Positions 25,608 to 35,100 of a stretch of 64,000 nt of DNA are shown in pieces (position 1 is the stretch's first letter; each line of letters starts with the position of its first letter). Both the position numbers and the translations under genes were made by a program. Source of the stretch: Anaerolineae bacterium (GTDB taxonomy: Bacteria; Chloroflexota; Anaerolineae; Aggregatilineales; UBA2796); assembly GCA_019637615.1 (NCBI GenBank), contig JAHBVJ010000009.1, forward strand, positions 1-64,000. The letters run 5' to 3'. A model generated the notes under the pieces. The model did not search any database and was not told the DNA's origin. It saw nothing but the letters and a program-made list of their open reading frames with translations.

Positions 25608-25616
25608 TGCTATACT
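25608..25616 (+). promoter_or_regulatory. Extended -10 promoter of the LCP gene
   Basis: TGCTATACT fits the extended -10 pattern TGnTATAAT. It ends 22 bp before ATG 25639 and is the reason for rejecting the upstream GTG at 25588. No -35 box is obvious. Confidence 0.6.
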
Positions 25617-25638
25617 GGGCGCGTTTGAACACAATCTT

Positions 25639-27177
25639 ATGCGGACGCCTTTTATGTACCCATTGCGATCTTACCTCAGCAGAATAGTTCTGCTGGTGAT
25701 AGTGATGCTCGTGTGCTCGTTTCCCTTTTTCTCATCAAGCAGCGCGGCGCAAGCGACACGCGTAGTGCTGCCTACGAACACCGCGCGTGCCTCACTGACG
25801 CCGCTGATCCCGACCATCACCCTGACGCCGAGCCGGACACTGCGCCCATCGCGCACTGCAACGGCGACTCGCACGCCCACGATTACGCGCACGCCGTCAT
25901 TCACGCCGACGCCACTGCCGACGATGGTGATTATGGGGACGTATCAGACGCCCGTTAACACGCCCGTCACGATGATCCCGCCCGCCGCCGCGACGCCCAT
26001 CACGACAGGCGACGACATCGTGAACATCATGCTGCTCGGCAGCGATACGATCACAGCAGGGGCAACAGCGCGCACGGACGTGATCATCCTGCTCTCTATC
26101 AACCGCACCGCACAGTCCGTGTCAATGATGCATATCCCGCGCGATATGTTCGTGTATGTGCCGAACGACACGATGGAAAAAATCAATACAGTCGTGTCGC
26201 TGGGCAACAAACTGTACGGCGCGGGCGGCGGCATCAAGCTGATGAAAGACACGATGCTGTACAACTACGGCATTAAGATTGATTTTTACGCGCGGGTAGA
26301 CTTCGTCACTTTCCAAGCGATCGTCTCAAAACTCGGTGGTCTTGACCTCAGCGTAGATTGCGCGATCCAAGATTGGAAGCTGATCTCGCCAGAGATGGAT
26401 TACAACGATCCCAAGAGTTGGGAACCGTACACGCTGAACATCGGTAGACATACGCTCGATGGCTACACGACGCTGTGGTATGTGCGATCCCGCGTCACCA
26501 GCAGCGATCTGGATCGCGGGCGGCGGCAGATGGAAGTGCTGCGGGCGATGTGGCGGCAGGCCAAGGCGCAAGGCATCTTCGCGCAGATCACCAATCTGTG
26601 GCCCGAAGCACAGCAGTTAGTAGACACGGATATGACGCTGGCGGACATCCTTGGCCTCGCGCCGACAGCGCTCTCGATCAGCCCTGAGAATATCCAGCGC
26701 ATCACACTGGTGCAAGGGACACATTTCGATCCGTGGTATACCGCCGATACAGGCTCGTTCGTGTTCTTGCCGAACGCTGAAGGCTGGAAGAATGCCGTGC
26801 AGAACTTCGTCTTACCGCCATCCAAGAATCGGTTGGGCGGCGAAAATCCGACCGTCGAAGTCGGCGCGCAGCTTTCTGTGAAGGGCTATGAGCAGGTGGT
26901 GGGTGATCGGTTGTCGTGGGAAGGCTTCAATGTCACCATTTTGCCGACCGAAAGCATGGTTCGTCGCGGCTCGACAGTACTGTTCGATTACACGGGCAAT
27001 TCATCCCCGAACAGCTTGAAGGCGATCATGAAGGCACTGCGCATTTCCGACGCGTCGGTGATTTCGAAGCCTGATCCGAACCGCACGGTCGATTTCCGCA
27101 TCGAAATGGGGCCGGATTATGGCTCGTCATGTTTCTACGGGTTGCCACCCGATTCGCAACCGACGCCGCAGGAATAG
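25639..27177 (+). CDS. LytR-CpsA-Psr (LCP) family phosphotransferase with Thr/Pro stalk
   Basis: A 512-aa envelope protein that, by family, transfers undecaprenyl-linked glycopolymers to the cell wall or other acceptors outside the membrane. One TM helix near residues 12-30 is followed by a Thr/Pro/Arg-rich stalk (about 35-95). The LCP domain (about 125-290) has NIMLLGSDT, ARTDVIILLSIN, MHIPRDMFVYVP and, later, WYVRSR, matching the conserved Asp/Arg pattern around the polyprenyl-phosphate pocket. A LytR_C-like domain (about 415-500) ends the protein. Starts at 25639 and 25654 are both possible; neither has a clear ribosome binding site. A strong intrinsic terminator follows. Confidence 0.92.
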   Translation: MRTPFMYPLRSYLSRIVLLVIVMLVCSFPFFSSSSAAQATRVVLPTNTARASLTPLIPTITLTPSRTLRPSRTATATRTPTITRTPSFTPTPLPTMVIMGTYQTPVNTPVTMIPPAAATPITTGDDIVNIMLLGSDTITAGATARTDVIILLSINRTAQSVSMMHIPRDMFVYVPNDTMEKINTVVSLGNKLYGAGGGIKLMKDTMLYNYGIKIDFYARVDFVTFQAIVSKLGGLDLSVDCAIQDWKLISPEMDYNDPKSWEPYTLNIGRHTLDGYTTLWYVRSRVTSSDLDRGRRQMEVLRAMWRQAKAQGIFAQITNLWPEAQQLVDTDMTLADILGLAPTALSISPENIQRITLVQGTHFDPWYTADTGSFVFLPNAEGWKNAVQNFVLPPSKNRLGGENPTVEVGAQLSVKGYEQVVGDRLSWEGFNVTILPTESMVRRGSTVLFDYTGNSSPNSLKAIMKALRISDASVISKPDPNRTVDFRIEMGPDYGSSCFYGLPPDSQPTPQE

Positions 27178-27237
27178 TGCTCAGTCTTGTAAAGCGTACT
27201 CTGATTGAGATTCGTGTCAAGCGTATGTAGCAACATT

Positions 27238-27267
27238 ACCTCTCGTCCAGCGGGCGAGAGGTTTTTT
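27238..27267 (+). terminator. Intrinsic terminator after the LCP gene
   Basis: An 11-bp stem (ACCTCTCG... paired with ...CGAGAGGT, including one G-T pair) with an AGC loop, followed by six Ts at 27262-27267. Confidence 0.9.
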
Positions 27268-27327
27268 GTGCCCTGTGCTGACTTTGGTATAGTTCGGTCA
27301 TTGATTTACGTTGGATAATAGTTCCAT

Positions 27328-28392
27328 ATGAGCAATTTGGTAGAAGATGATCCGTGCGGGCCGGGCAAATTCGTAGCGCCAGTGCGTTCCATCGCGCTTC
27401 GGACGGAGATTCCCGGCCCCAAAAGCCGTGTCGCGCTCGCACGGCGCAGTGCGTTGATGGGCGCTGATCTGCCGCCGAACATCGTGGTGGGGCAAGCGCA
27501 TGGTGCCCGCGTGATCGACCTCGACAACAACGTGTTCATCGATTTCGCCAGCGGGACGGACGGCCTCGGCATGGGGCACACGCATGAACAGATCGTGAGC
27601 GCGGTGCAGTCGGCTGTTGAGCGGTACGATGTCATGCCACCGCACGCTACGGACGAGCGACAATTCCGCTTAGTGACCTTGCTGTGCGAATTGATGCCGC
27701 ATGGCGTGGTGACCAAAGCGCGCTTGTTCAGTCAGCCTGAGCAAGCGCTGGCAGCACTCGGCGTAGATCGGGAGCTTGCGCTGACCGAGCCGGTGACTTT
27801 GGCGGGCGTAGCGACTTCCACAAGTGCGGCGGCGAATAGCGCACATTGGCTGATCAGCGATGAACGCCACTTGAATATCGGGCGGCTAGGCGCGTACAGT
27901 GCCGCGCAAGCGGTGGGTATGCAGCCTGATTTGACATTGGTCAACCTGCGCGCTGGTGCGACGTTAGTTGCGCTGGTGGGACGCGGCGACATTATCGATG
28001 ACATGCAGGTTCATGACGATCCGGTACATCCTCTGGCGGTTACAGCTGCCCTCGCGGGATTAATGTTGGTGCAAGAACAAAACTTAGCCGCGCGGGGTTG
28101 CCAGTTAGCCGACCTACTGCGCGATCAAACGGCGGTGTGGACATTTCCGGCACTGGCACAAGTCCGCCAGATCGGAGCGTTGTTCGTGCTGAAGCTGCGA
28201 TCAGCCAGCCTAGCACAGCAGTTGGTCGATAGCGCCTTGCAGCGCGGGTTGCTGCTGCGGACGGCGGACTCCGATCCGGCGTGCGTGCCGCTGTTGTATC
28301 CGCTGATGGTTCCCGAAGAACAGTTTTACGAAGGGCTAGACGTGCTAGAAGCCGCCTTGGCAGAAATTTCGCACGGGGAAGATCACGGTTAG
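27328..28392 (+). CDS. Class-III aminotransferase homologue lacking the PLP-site motifs
   Basis: A 354-aa protein. The N-terminal third follows GABA/ornithine-type aminotransferases: VVGQAHGARVIDLDNNVFIDFASGTDGLGMGHTHEQIVSAV. The C-terminal domain also fits (PLLYPLMVPEEQFYEGLDVLEAAL). The middle is about 80 residues short. The place of the N-S-G-x-E-A motif reads FSQPEQALAAL, the D-E-x-Q-x-G region is missing, and the segment that should hold the PLP-lysine before GAVVGR reads VNLRAGATLVALVGR, with no Lys. It is unlikely to be a PLP enzyme. The frame is intact and GC-typical, so it may be a kept pseudoenzyme. TATAGT at 27288-27293 may be its -10 box. Confidence 0.8.
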   Translation: MSNLVEDDPCGPGKFVAPVRSIALRTEIPGPKSRVALARRSALMGADLPPNIVVGQAHGARVIDLDNNVFIDFASGTDGLGMGHTHEQIVSAVQSAVERYDVMPPHATDERQFRLVTLLCELMPHGVVTKARLFSQPEQALAALGVDRELALTEPVTLAGVATSTSAAANSAHWLISDERHLNIGRLGAYSAAQAVGMQPDLTLVNLRAGATLVALVGRGDIIDDMQVHDDPVHPLAVTAALAGLMLVQEQNLAARGCQLADLLRDQTAVWTFPALAQVRQIGALFVLKLRSASLAQQLVDSALQRGLLLRTADSDPACVPLLYPLMVPEEQFYEGLDVLEAALAEISHGEDHG

Positions 28393-28452
28393 CGATTTTC
28401 GACCAAGGTTGCCCCAACGCCGACTGCTAATCTGCTAGATTGAAAGCCATCT

Positions 28453-29442
28453 CTAGGCGGGAGCAACTTCCGCAGCACTATTGAGCAGCATGGGCAGCAT
28501 ACCGGGCAGCACTTCGAAGCGTACGGGGCCGCCGCTTTCCTGCTCGCCATCGAGTTCCATCGGCAACTTCCCCGACGCGCTTTCGACTTCCACCACGCGC
28601 GCCCGCCCAACATGCACGTCACTGCGCTTGATGTGGTCTCCCGTGTAAACCGTGGACAGCGCGCGAATCGCTTCCAAGCGCGGGATGCCTTCGAGCAACA
28701 CCACATCAAACAGACCATCGGACGAATTCGCATTCGGCGCGACAAGCATCCCATGCCCGAAGCTCTGCCCATTGGCAACGGCGACCACATAGGCTTTGCC
28801 GTCGTACCACAACTGACCATCGAGATGAACTTTGACCATCGGCGTGTTATACCACAACAGTGCCTCAACCGTCTTTTGATAGAACGACCAAGGCCAGCGC
28901 CGCCGCAGGTTATTCACGCGCCGCGCGATCTCGCCGCTGATGCCGATGCTGGCGATATTCAAGAAGTTGTAGTTGATCACGTTGGTATCGACATGCCCGA
29001 TGTCGATTGGCACCGGATGTGCCCCTTTGATCCACGCGACGGCCTTGACCGGATCGAGCGGGATGCCGAAACTGCGCGCCCAGTCTTGCCCGGTGCCGAT
29101 GGGCAGGCAGCCAAACGTCATCTTGGGTTCATCGGGATGTGCTTGGTTTAGGCGCACGAGTTCATTGACGATGGCGTGGTTGGTGCCATCGCCGCCAATC
29201 GCGATGACCTTGGTTAGCCCCGATGCCCGTGCGTTTTCTAGATGCGGCGCGACTTCGTTGGGCTGTTGTGTGATGGCGACGACCAATTCGCCCAGTTCGC
29301 GCCACAACATCGGCTCGATCTGTGACCATAATCGTCCGGCGCGTCCGCTGCCTGCGTGCGGATTCAGGATGATCAAGGTTTTGCCAGAAGAGGAAGGTAC
29401 ACGTTGGGCAAGTACTGGAGCGTGTTCTAACGATTCTTTCAT
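28453..29442 (-). CDS. Diacylglycerol kinase-family lipid kinase (YegS/DgkB-like)
   Basis: A 329-aa soluble lipid kinase. DAGK catalytic domain at about 17-150: ILNPHAGSGRAG (NP-binding), VIAIGGDGTNHAIVNELVRL with the GGDGT nucleotide loop, and FGCLPIGTGQDWARSFGIP. The C-terminal beta-sandwich (about 160-320) includes NVINYNFLNIASIGISGEIA and DGLFDVVLLEGIPRLEAI. Family members phosphorylate diacylglycerol, sphingoid bases or related lipids in membrane lipid turnover; the substrate cannot be told here. The ribosome binding site is weak. It converges with the aminotransferase-like gene. Confidence 0.93.
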   Translation of the reverse strand: MKESLEHAPVLAQRVPSSSGKTLIILNPHAGSGRAGRLWSQIEPMLWRELGELVVAITQQPNEVAPHLENARASGLTKVIAIGGDGTNHAIVNELVRLNQAHPDEPKMTFGCLPIGTGQDWARSFGIPLDPVKAVAWIKGAHPVPIDIGHVDTNVINYNFLNIASIGISGEIARRVNNLRRRWPWSFYQKTVEALLWYNTPMVKVHLDGQLWYDGKAYVVAVANGQSFGHGMLVAPNANSSDGLFDVVLLEGIPRLEAIRALSTVYTGDHIKRSDVHVGRARVVEVESASGKLPMELDGEQESGGPVRFEVLPGMLPMLLNSAAEVAPA

Positions 29443-29717
29443 TTAAGCGAAAAAACTTACTTTCTTTAGGGTTGTGAGGCGATCAGCATAACACCCATCG
29501 CGTCAAAAAGTGGCGGTTTCCATAATAAATTTATAACAGTTGAGGAAGTGATAAAAATTCAGTGTGTATTTTATACGAGTTATTAAAAGTCTGAAGCTTG
29601 TCTTGTGCTTAAAACTCCATTACACTCAGAAACGTTCTGTTCAATGCTGCGTAAATAGTTAGAGACAGGACGCTTCCTGTTTGGACTTTCTTGCGCACTC
29701 AAGGAGATTGGTTCCCT

Positions 29718-30779
29718 ATGATGAAATCTAAAATTCGCTTTGTCCTACTCGCCGTACTTATGGCGCTCATGGTGATCGCTCCGGCAACAACGGTAAGCCG
29801 CGCTCAAGATTCCTCCATGTGCTTGCCCGGTATGGACGCAGACACTTGCGCCCTGTTCACGGCAGCGCTGGCGAATAGCGCGACGTTGACCAAGTTCAAC
29901 ATGGACTACGATGTTGCCATGAAGACCGTCGGCACCACCAGCGACATCGACCTGACGGTGAAGGGCAGCGGCCCGATCGATGTTTCCGGTCTGGCGACTG
30001 CCGCGATGAGCGGTGGCACCTCTGACCCCAGCGCCCTGCTCAACGGGCTGGTCATGCAGCAGGCCATTGATGCCTCGATGACCTCCGCTGGCAGCACCAT
30101 TGCTGGCAAGTTCGAGTTCCGCATTGTCGAAGGCGTCCTGTATTACAATGGCGATCTGGCGACTCAGGGCAAATGGATGAAGCTCGACCTGATGAAGGCC
30201 TTAGCTTCTGCCAGCGCTCAACTCGGTCAGATGCAGAGCCAGATGGCGGGCGCTTCCAACGGCGCGATGAGCGCAGCGATGAGTCCTGAACTCGCTAAGC
30301 TGTTCGCTGATCCCACCAAGTTCTTCAGCACCGAAGTGACCGACGGTCCCGAAGTTGACGGCGTGGCGACTCAAGAAGTCAAGCTCAATGTCAACGTGCA
30401 GGCACTCGTTGAGACGATCTTCAGCCCTGAAGCGCGCCCCCTGTTGATCGAGATCATGAAGGCGCAAGGTCAGGAAGTTACCCCCGACCTCGAAAAGCAG
30501 CTTGATCAGATGACGATGGTGCTCCGCGCTATCGCCCCCACGCTGGAAGCCACTAAGCTGTCCGTGTCGTGGCTGATCGACCCCGAAGCCAAGCAGTTCC
30601 GTGGTTTCGGCATCAACTTCAACACCGTCGTTGACAAGTCCACCGCTGCCCTGATGCAGGCGACGAGCGAAATCACCGTTGATTTCAGCTTCCTCGTCAA
30701 GCTCAGCGCCATCGGTGAAGATGTCACGGTTGAGCCTGTGTCAGATGCTGTTGACGCCAGCGCGGGCATGAGCAACTAA
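29718..30779 (+). CDS. Exported protein of unknown function
   Basis: A 353-aa secreted protein. A signal peptide (residues 1-29, with FVLLAVLMALMVIAPAT and likely cleavage after VSRA) is followed by CLPGMDADTCALF, containing two Cys. The rest is rich in Ala, Met and Ser and has alternating strands such as KFEFRIVEGVLYYNGDL and QEVKLNVNVQALVET. This pattern recalls LppX/LolA-like or DUF6612-type lipid-carrier beta sheets, but I cannot confirm it. AAGGAG stands upstream of adjacent ATGs at 29718 and 29721. A TTG at 29691 would lie upstream of the ribosome binding site and is rejected. A terminator follows; it is a single-gene unit. Confidence 0.85.
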   Translation: MMKSKIRFVLLAVLMALMVIAPATTVSRAQDSSMCLPGMDADTCALFTAALANSATLTKFNMDYDVAMKTVGTTSDIDLTVKGSGPIDVSGLATAAMSGGTSDPSALLNGLVMQQAIDASMTSAGSTIAGKFEFRIVEGVLYYNGDLATQGKWMKLDLMKALASASAQLGQMQSQMAGASNGAMSAAMSPELAKLFADPTKFFSTEVTDGPEVDGVATQEVKLNVNVQALVETIFSPEARPLLIEIMKAQGQEVTPDLEKQLDQMTMVLRAIAPTLEATKLSVSWLIDPEAKQFRGFGINFNTVVDKSTAALMQATSEITVDFSFLVKLSAIGEDVTVEPVSDAVDASAGMSN

Positions 30780-30814
30780 CCTGCTCCTCCCCGTGGTGCG
30801 AACTACGAGTACAG

Positions 30815-30843
30815 AAGGTCAGCCCGTTTGGACTGACCTTTTT
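30815..30843 (+). terminator. Intrinsic terminator of the exported-protein gene
   Basis: AAGGTCAG pairs with CTGACCTT, followed directly by a T-run (30839-30843). Confidence 0.85.
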
Positions 30844-30917
30844 GATTCCCGCCCCTAATAAGATGAGATTCCAGCACCGTCGCTGAATCGACTCTACCGC
30901 TGCTTTTTGGTTGGCAC

Positions 30918-30958
30918 TATAATCTATTCCTATTCGATGGCGACGTTGTGTAGTCGCC
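30918..30958 (+). promoter_or_regulatory. prfB -10 box and leader hairpin
   Basis: TATAAT at 30918-30923, without a clear -35 box. In the leader, GGCGAC (30939-30944) pairs with GTCGCC (30953-30958) and is followed by GTTTTATT, which looks like a short attenuator-type stem before the GTG. Confidence 0.5.
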
Positions 30959-30986
30959 GTTTTATTGTGAAACGAGGGATACCAAC

Positions 30987-32079
30987 GTGGAAGAATTACT
31001 CAGCCAATTGAACGAAATGCACCAGACCATCCAGATGCTTACGGAGCGTCTTTGACATCGCGAATAAAGAAGCCACTGCCGCACAATTAGAAGAACAATC
31101 CGCTGCTGCCGCCTTCTGGGATGATCCGCGCAGCGCACAAACGACCATGCAGAAATTGAGCCGCCTCAAAGAAGAGATCGCCAAATGGCGCGGGATTCAA
31201 ACGCGGATCAAGGATGCGATTGAATTGGTCGAGATCGCGGATGACAGCATGGCTGCCGATCTGACCGCCGAAGTCGAGGCCATCCGCAAGGAAGTCGATC
31301 ACTTCAATTTTGAAGCGCTGATGAGCGGCAAGTACGACGATGAGGACGCGATTCTTTCCGTCCATGCGGGCGCAGGCGGCACCGAGTCCCAAGATTGGAC
31401 GGAGATGCTGATGCGGATGTTCCTGCGCTGGGCAGAAGCACACCAATTCAAGACGGAAATCATCGACCAGATGGAAGGTGAAGGCGCGGGCATCAAGAGC
31501 GCCACCATCGCCATCAAGGGCGCGTATGCTTACGGCTATTTGCAGTCCGAGCGCGGCGTGCATCGCTTGGTGCGCATCAGCCCCTTTGACGCCAACAAGC
31601 GCCGTCACACCTCGTTTGCGCTGGTCGAAGTCGTGCCCGATGTGCAGGACGACATCGACATCGAGATCGATGAAAAAGATGTTGAGATCGACTACTTCCG
31701 ATCCAGCGGTGCGGGCGGTCAAAACGTGCAGAAAAACGAGACCGCCGTCCGCTTGGTGCATAAGCCTTCCGGTCTGGTAGTCACATGCCAGAACGAGCGC
31801 AGTCAGATGCAGAACCGTGAGCGCGCGTTTCAGGTGCTCAAAGCGCGCTTGCTGGACATCGAACGGCGCAAGCAAGAAGAAGAATTCTCGCAGCTCAAAG
31901 GCGAACACGTCAACGTGAATTTCGGCAGCCAGATTCGGTCGTACGTACTGCATCCCTACCAGATGGTCAAGGATCATCGTACGGAGCACGAGACGGGCAA
32001 TACGAGCGCGGTGCTGGACGGCGCGCTGGACGAATTCATGGAAGCCTATTTGAAGTCACGCGTGGGTTTAGGCGCGTAA
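30987..32079 (+). CDS. prfB: Peptide chain release factor 2, with programmed +1 frameshift
   Basis: RF2 ends translation at UGA and UAA. The gene is read as 30987-31052 joined to 31054-32079. GTG 30987 opens MEELLSQLNEMHQTIQMLTERL, then an in-frame TGA (31053-31055) is bypassed by a +1 slip on CTT to continue DIANKEATAAQLEEQ. The product is 363 aa, as is usual for RF2. Seen: the codon-reading tripeptide SPF in RLVRISPFDANKRRHTS, and the hydrolysis motif GGQ in SSGAGGQNVQKNETAVRLVH. GAGGGA precedes the GTG. Low RF2 slows decoding of the TGA and favours the slip, so the protein controls its own level. A strong terminator follows. Confidence 0.97.
31043..31056 (+). promoter_or_regulatory. Programmed +1 ribosomal frameshift site of prfB
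   Basis: GGAG, 3 nt, then CTTTGAC: the classical RF2 arrangement, with an internal Shine-Dalgarno-like element 3 nt before the CTT slip codon and a TGA followed by C, a poor termination context. Confidence 0.95.
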
Positions 32080-32096
32080 TAGTACCTTCGGGGCAT

Positions 32097-32131
32097 AAAA
32101 AAGGGCGAGTCACCGTGACTCGCCCTTTTTT
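32097..32131. terminator. Bidirectional intrinsic terminator between prfB and the sensor operon
   Basis: Sixteen-nt perfect arms with a CCG loop. The outer six pairs are A-T, so a U-tract is made in either direction. It serves both convergent units. Confidence 0.95.
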
Positions 32132-32151
32132 AATTTAGACGGAAATTGTAG

Positions 32152-35100
32152 TTACCACGCCAACTGGCTGACCAGATACGCGATCAGTTCGTCGGGGTTG
32201 ATGGCGGATTTGCGATAAACGGCGATGCCATGCAGCTTGGCGAGGTCTTCCTCACCCAGATCATCGGCGGTGATGATCACGACCGGGATGGCGGCGGTGG
32301 CCTCGTCAGCGCGAAGCTGCGCGATGACTTCCAGCCCATCCATATCAGGCATCCGCAGGTCAAGCAAGATCAGATCAGGCCACTGCGAGTTGACCATTTG
32401 CAGACCATCGGGGCCGTTGGTCGCTTCGAAGAGGACGAAACGCGCATCCCCCGCCAGCGCATCCTTCAGCAAGCGCAGACTTTCTGGCTGATCATCGATA
32501 ATCAGGACTTTGCGGCAGTCTCGCGACGATTCCACGCGTTGGACGGCTTCCAGCAGGGAGTACTCGTCAATCGATTTCATCAGATAGTCCGCCGCACCGA
32601 GTCGGAAGGCTTGTTCACGCTCATCCTCGATAGTGCAGATGATGACCGGGATTTCGAACGTCTCATCGCGGTCTTTCAGGCTGCGCAAAACGTCCCAACC
32701 GGAACGATTCGGCATGTTGACATCCAGCAGGATCATGCGCGGCTGGTACATGATCGCCAGTTCCTCGGCTTCTTCGGCGCGGGCACTGATGATCTCGTAA
32801 CCGCCTTTGAGCAAGTAGCGACGATACAGGTTGATCATGCCTACCTCGTCATCGATAGCGAGGATGATCTTATGCGGATGTGGCGCTTCGGCCTGTTCGA
32901 TGACGGCTTCGACCTGTGTAGCAAGTTGTCCATCGATAGGAGTTTCACCGTGACCATTGTCGCTCGACAGAGCGGCTTCTGCTGCTTCTTCGGCAGCTTC
33001 GTATTCGGACGTATCGGGGATCTGTTCGGGCGGCGCGACAGGAATGGTGAAGCTGAAGGTCGAACCGACGTTGACTTCGCTGTTCACCCAGATCGTGCCC
33101 TGTTGCAGCTCGACCAACTTCCTCGCGATTGGCAGACCCAAGCCCGTACCTTCGTACTGACGCGCCGTGCTGTTTTCCACCTGTTGGAAGGCTTCGAACA
33201 CCGCGTCCAGTTTTTCGGGCGGGATGCCGATGCCGGTATCCGTCACGGAAATCTGCACCATCGCACGACCATTTTGCTCAAGCGGGAAGGCCGAGACCGT
33301 GACTGAACCTTGCGTAGTGAACTTCGCCGCGTTGGACATCAAGTTCAGTAGCACTTGGCGCGTGCGGAACTCGTCGCCCCACACTTCATTCACCGCCGGA
33401 TCGATCTCCTGACGCAGCCGGACGGGCTTCTCTTTGATCAGACCGTGCGCCGTGGAGGTTACGCCTTTGATCAGTTCGATGATCGAGAACATACCGAATT
33501 GCAGCTCCATCTTGCCCGCCTCGATCTTGGCCTGATCGAGGATGTCGTTCACCAAGCCGAGCAAATGCTTACCGCTCTCGTGGATGGTATTCAGGTCTTG
33601 TGTCTGCATTTCGGTCAGCGGGCCGTCGATGCCCTTCAGAATCACGCGGCTGAAACCGATGATCGAGTTGAGCGGCGTACGCAATTCATGCGACATGTTG
33701 GCGAGGAATTGGCTCTTGAGCTTATCCAATTCGCGCAAGCGGACGTTGGTTTGCTGCACCGTGGTGAGCAGTTGCGCGTTCTGGATGATGGCTGCCAGCG
33801 ACGAGGTGAGCGTTTCTAGCAAGCGGATCGAGTCTTCCGAGAAGCCGTATCGATCTGACTTCAACACGCCGATCATGCCGATCACGCGCTCATTGGCGGT
33901 CAGCGGTACGAACACAGCCGAGCCGACATCCGGCAGGGTTTCGCGCAGACCGGGCAGCGCTTGGCGGCTGACCTGCACCACGTCGTTAATCATGGCGGGC
34001 TGTTTGCTATCGATGACCAGTTTGAACACCGACGACGAGGCATCATAGTGATCTTGCAGTGGCATGTGGGCATCAATCGCCAATTCGTTGTACGAAGCGA
34101 GCTTTGATCCATCCTCGTTCAAGAGCATGATCATGGCGGCATTGGCGCGTAAGTTGCTCAACACGAGGCGGGCGATGCGGGTGAGTGCCTCGGTCGTCTC
34201 TTCCGCCATCGCGGAGGTGGCGGCGCGGGTGGCGTCGAACAGGAAGCGCATTTCATCGGCACGGCGGCTGGAGATTTCGAACAGCCGGACGTTATCGATG
34301 GAGACGGCGACTTGGTCAGCCAACTGCGAAAGGACGTTGATGTCTTCCTTGGTGAAGGTGCCGGGACGGTTACTTTGCACGTCCAGCGCGCCGATAATAC
34401 GATTACGGGCGATCAGCGGAAGCGCCATTTCGGAACGTGTCAGCGGCAGATACGGGTTAGGACGGTGGACGCCCTTCTTATCCATCGTGTCCAGCACGAT
34501 GGTCGGTTCACCCGACGAGGTCACGCGTCCGATGATGGACTGCGAACCGACGGGCAAGTGGTGCTTGATGCCGAGCAGTTGGCGACCCGCTTCACCCGTC
34601 GAGGCGACCAAAATCGCGTCGTCGCCTGCCTCGTTGACGAGGAAGATCTGCGCGTGGTCGTAGGCGAAACTGTCCTTGATCAGCGTCACGGTTTCATTGA
34701 ACAGATCGTCCAGATTCAAGGTGGACGTAGCGGCACGCGCCACCTGCGCACTGGCGGCGAGTTGACGGGCGCGGCGTTCCGTCTGTTCGAGCAAATAGCG
34801 GCTTTGCATCGTCACGGCGGCTTGGTCTGCCAGCGACGAGTACAGCCGTACTTCGCGTCCTGTTTGAGGCCAGCGTTCGCTGGAAAGGAACATCAGCGCG
34901 CCGATGGTGCGACCTGCCGCGCGGAGGGGCAGGACGATGATCGACTGCGCACCAAGGAAGCGAATGAATTCCCGCGTGTCCTCGCTCATCGCGACATAGT
35001 TGTCGATGTCCTCGATCCAGAACATTTCCTCACTTGCCATCAAAGGCCAAATCGGGAATTCTTCCGGCATATAGCGGAGATCGATCAGACTATCGGGGTC

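Noticed and set aside
32230..33306. 358-codon plus-strand frame inside the giant kinase gene
   Set aside because: Antisense to the receiver and kinase domains, with no motif of its own. The same holds for other plus-strand frames between 32.2 and 48 kb.
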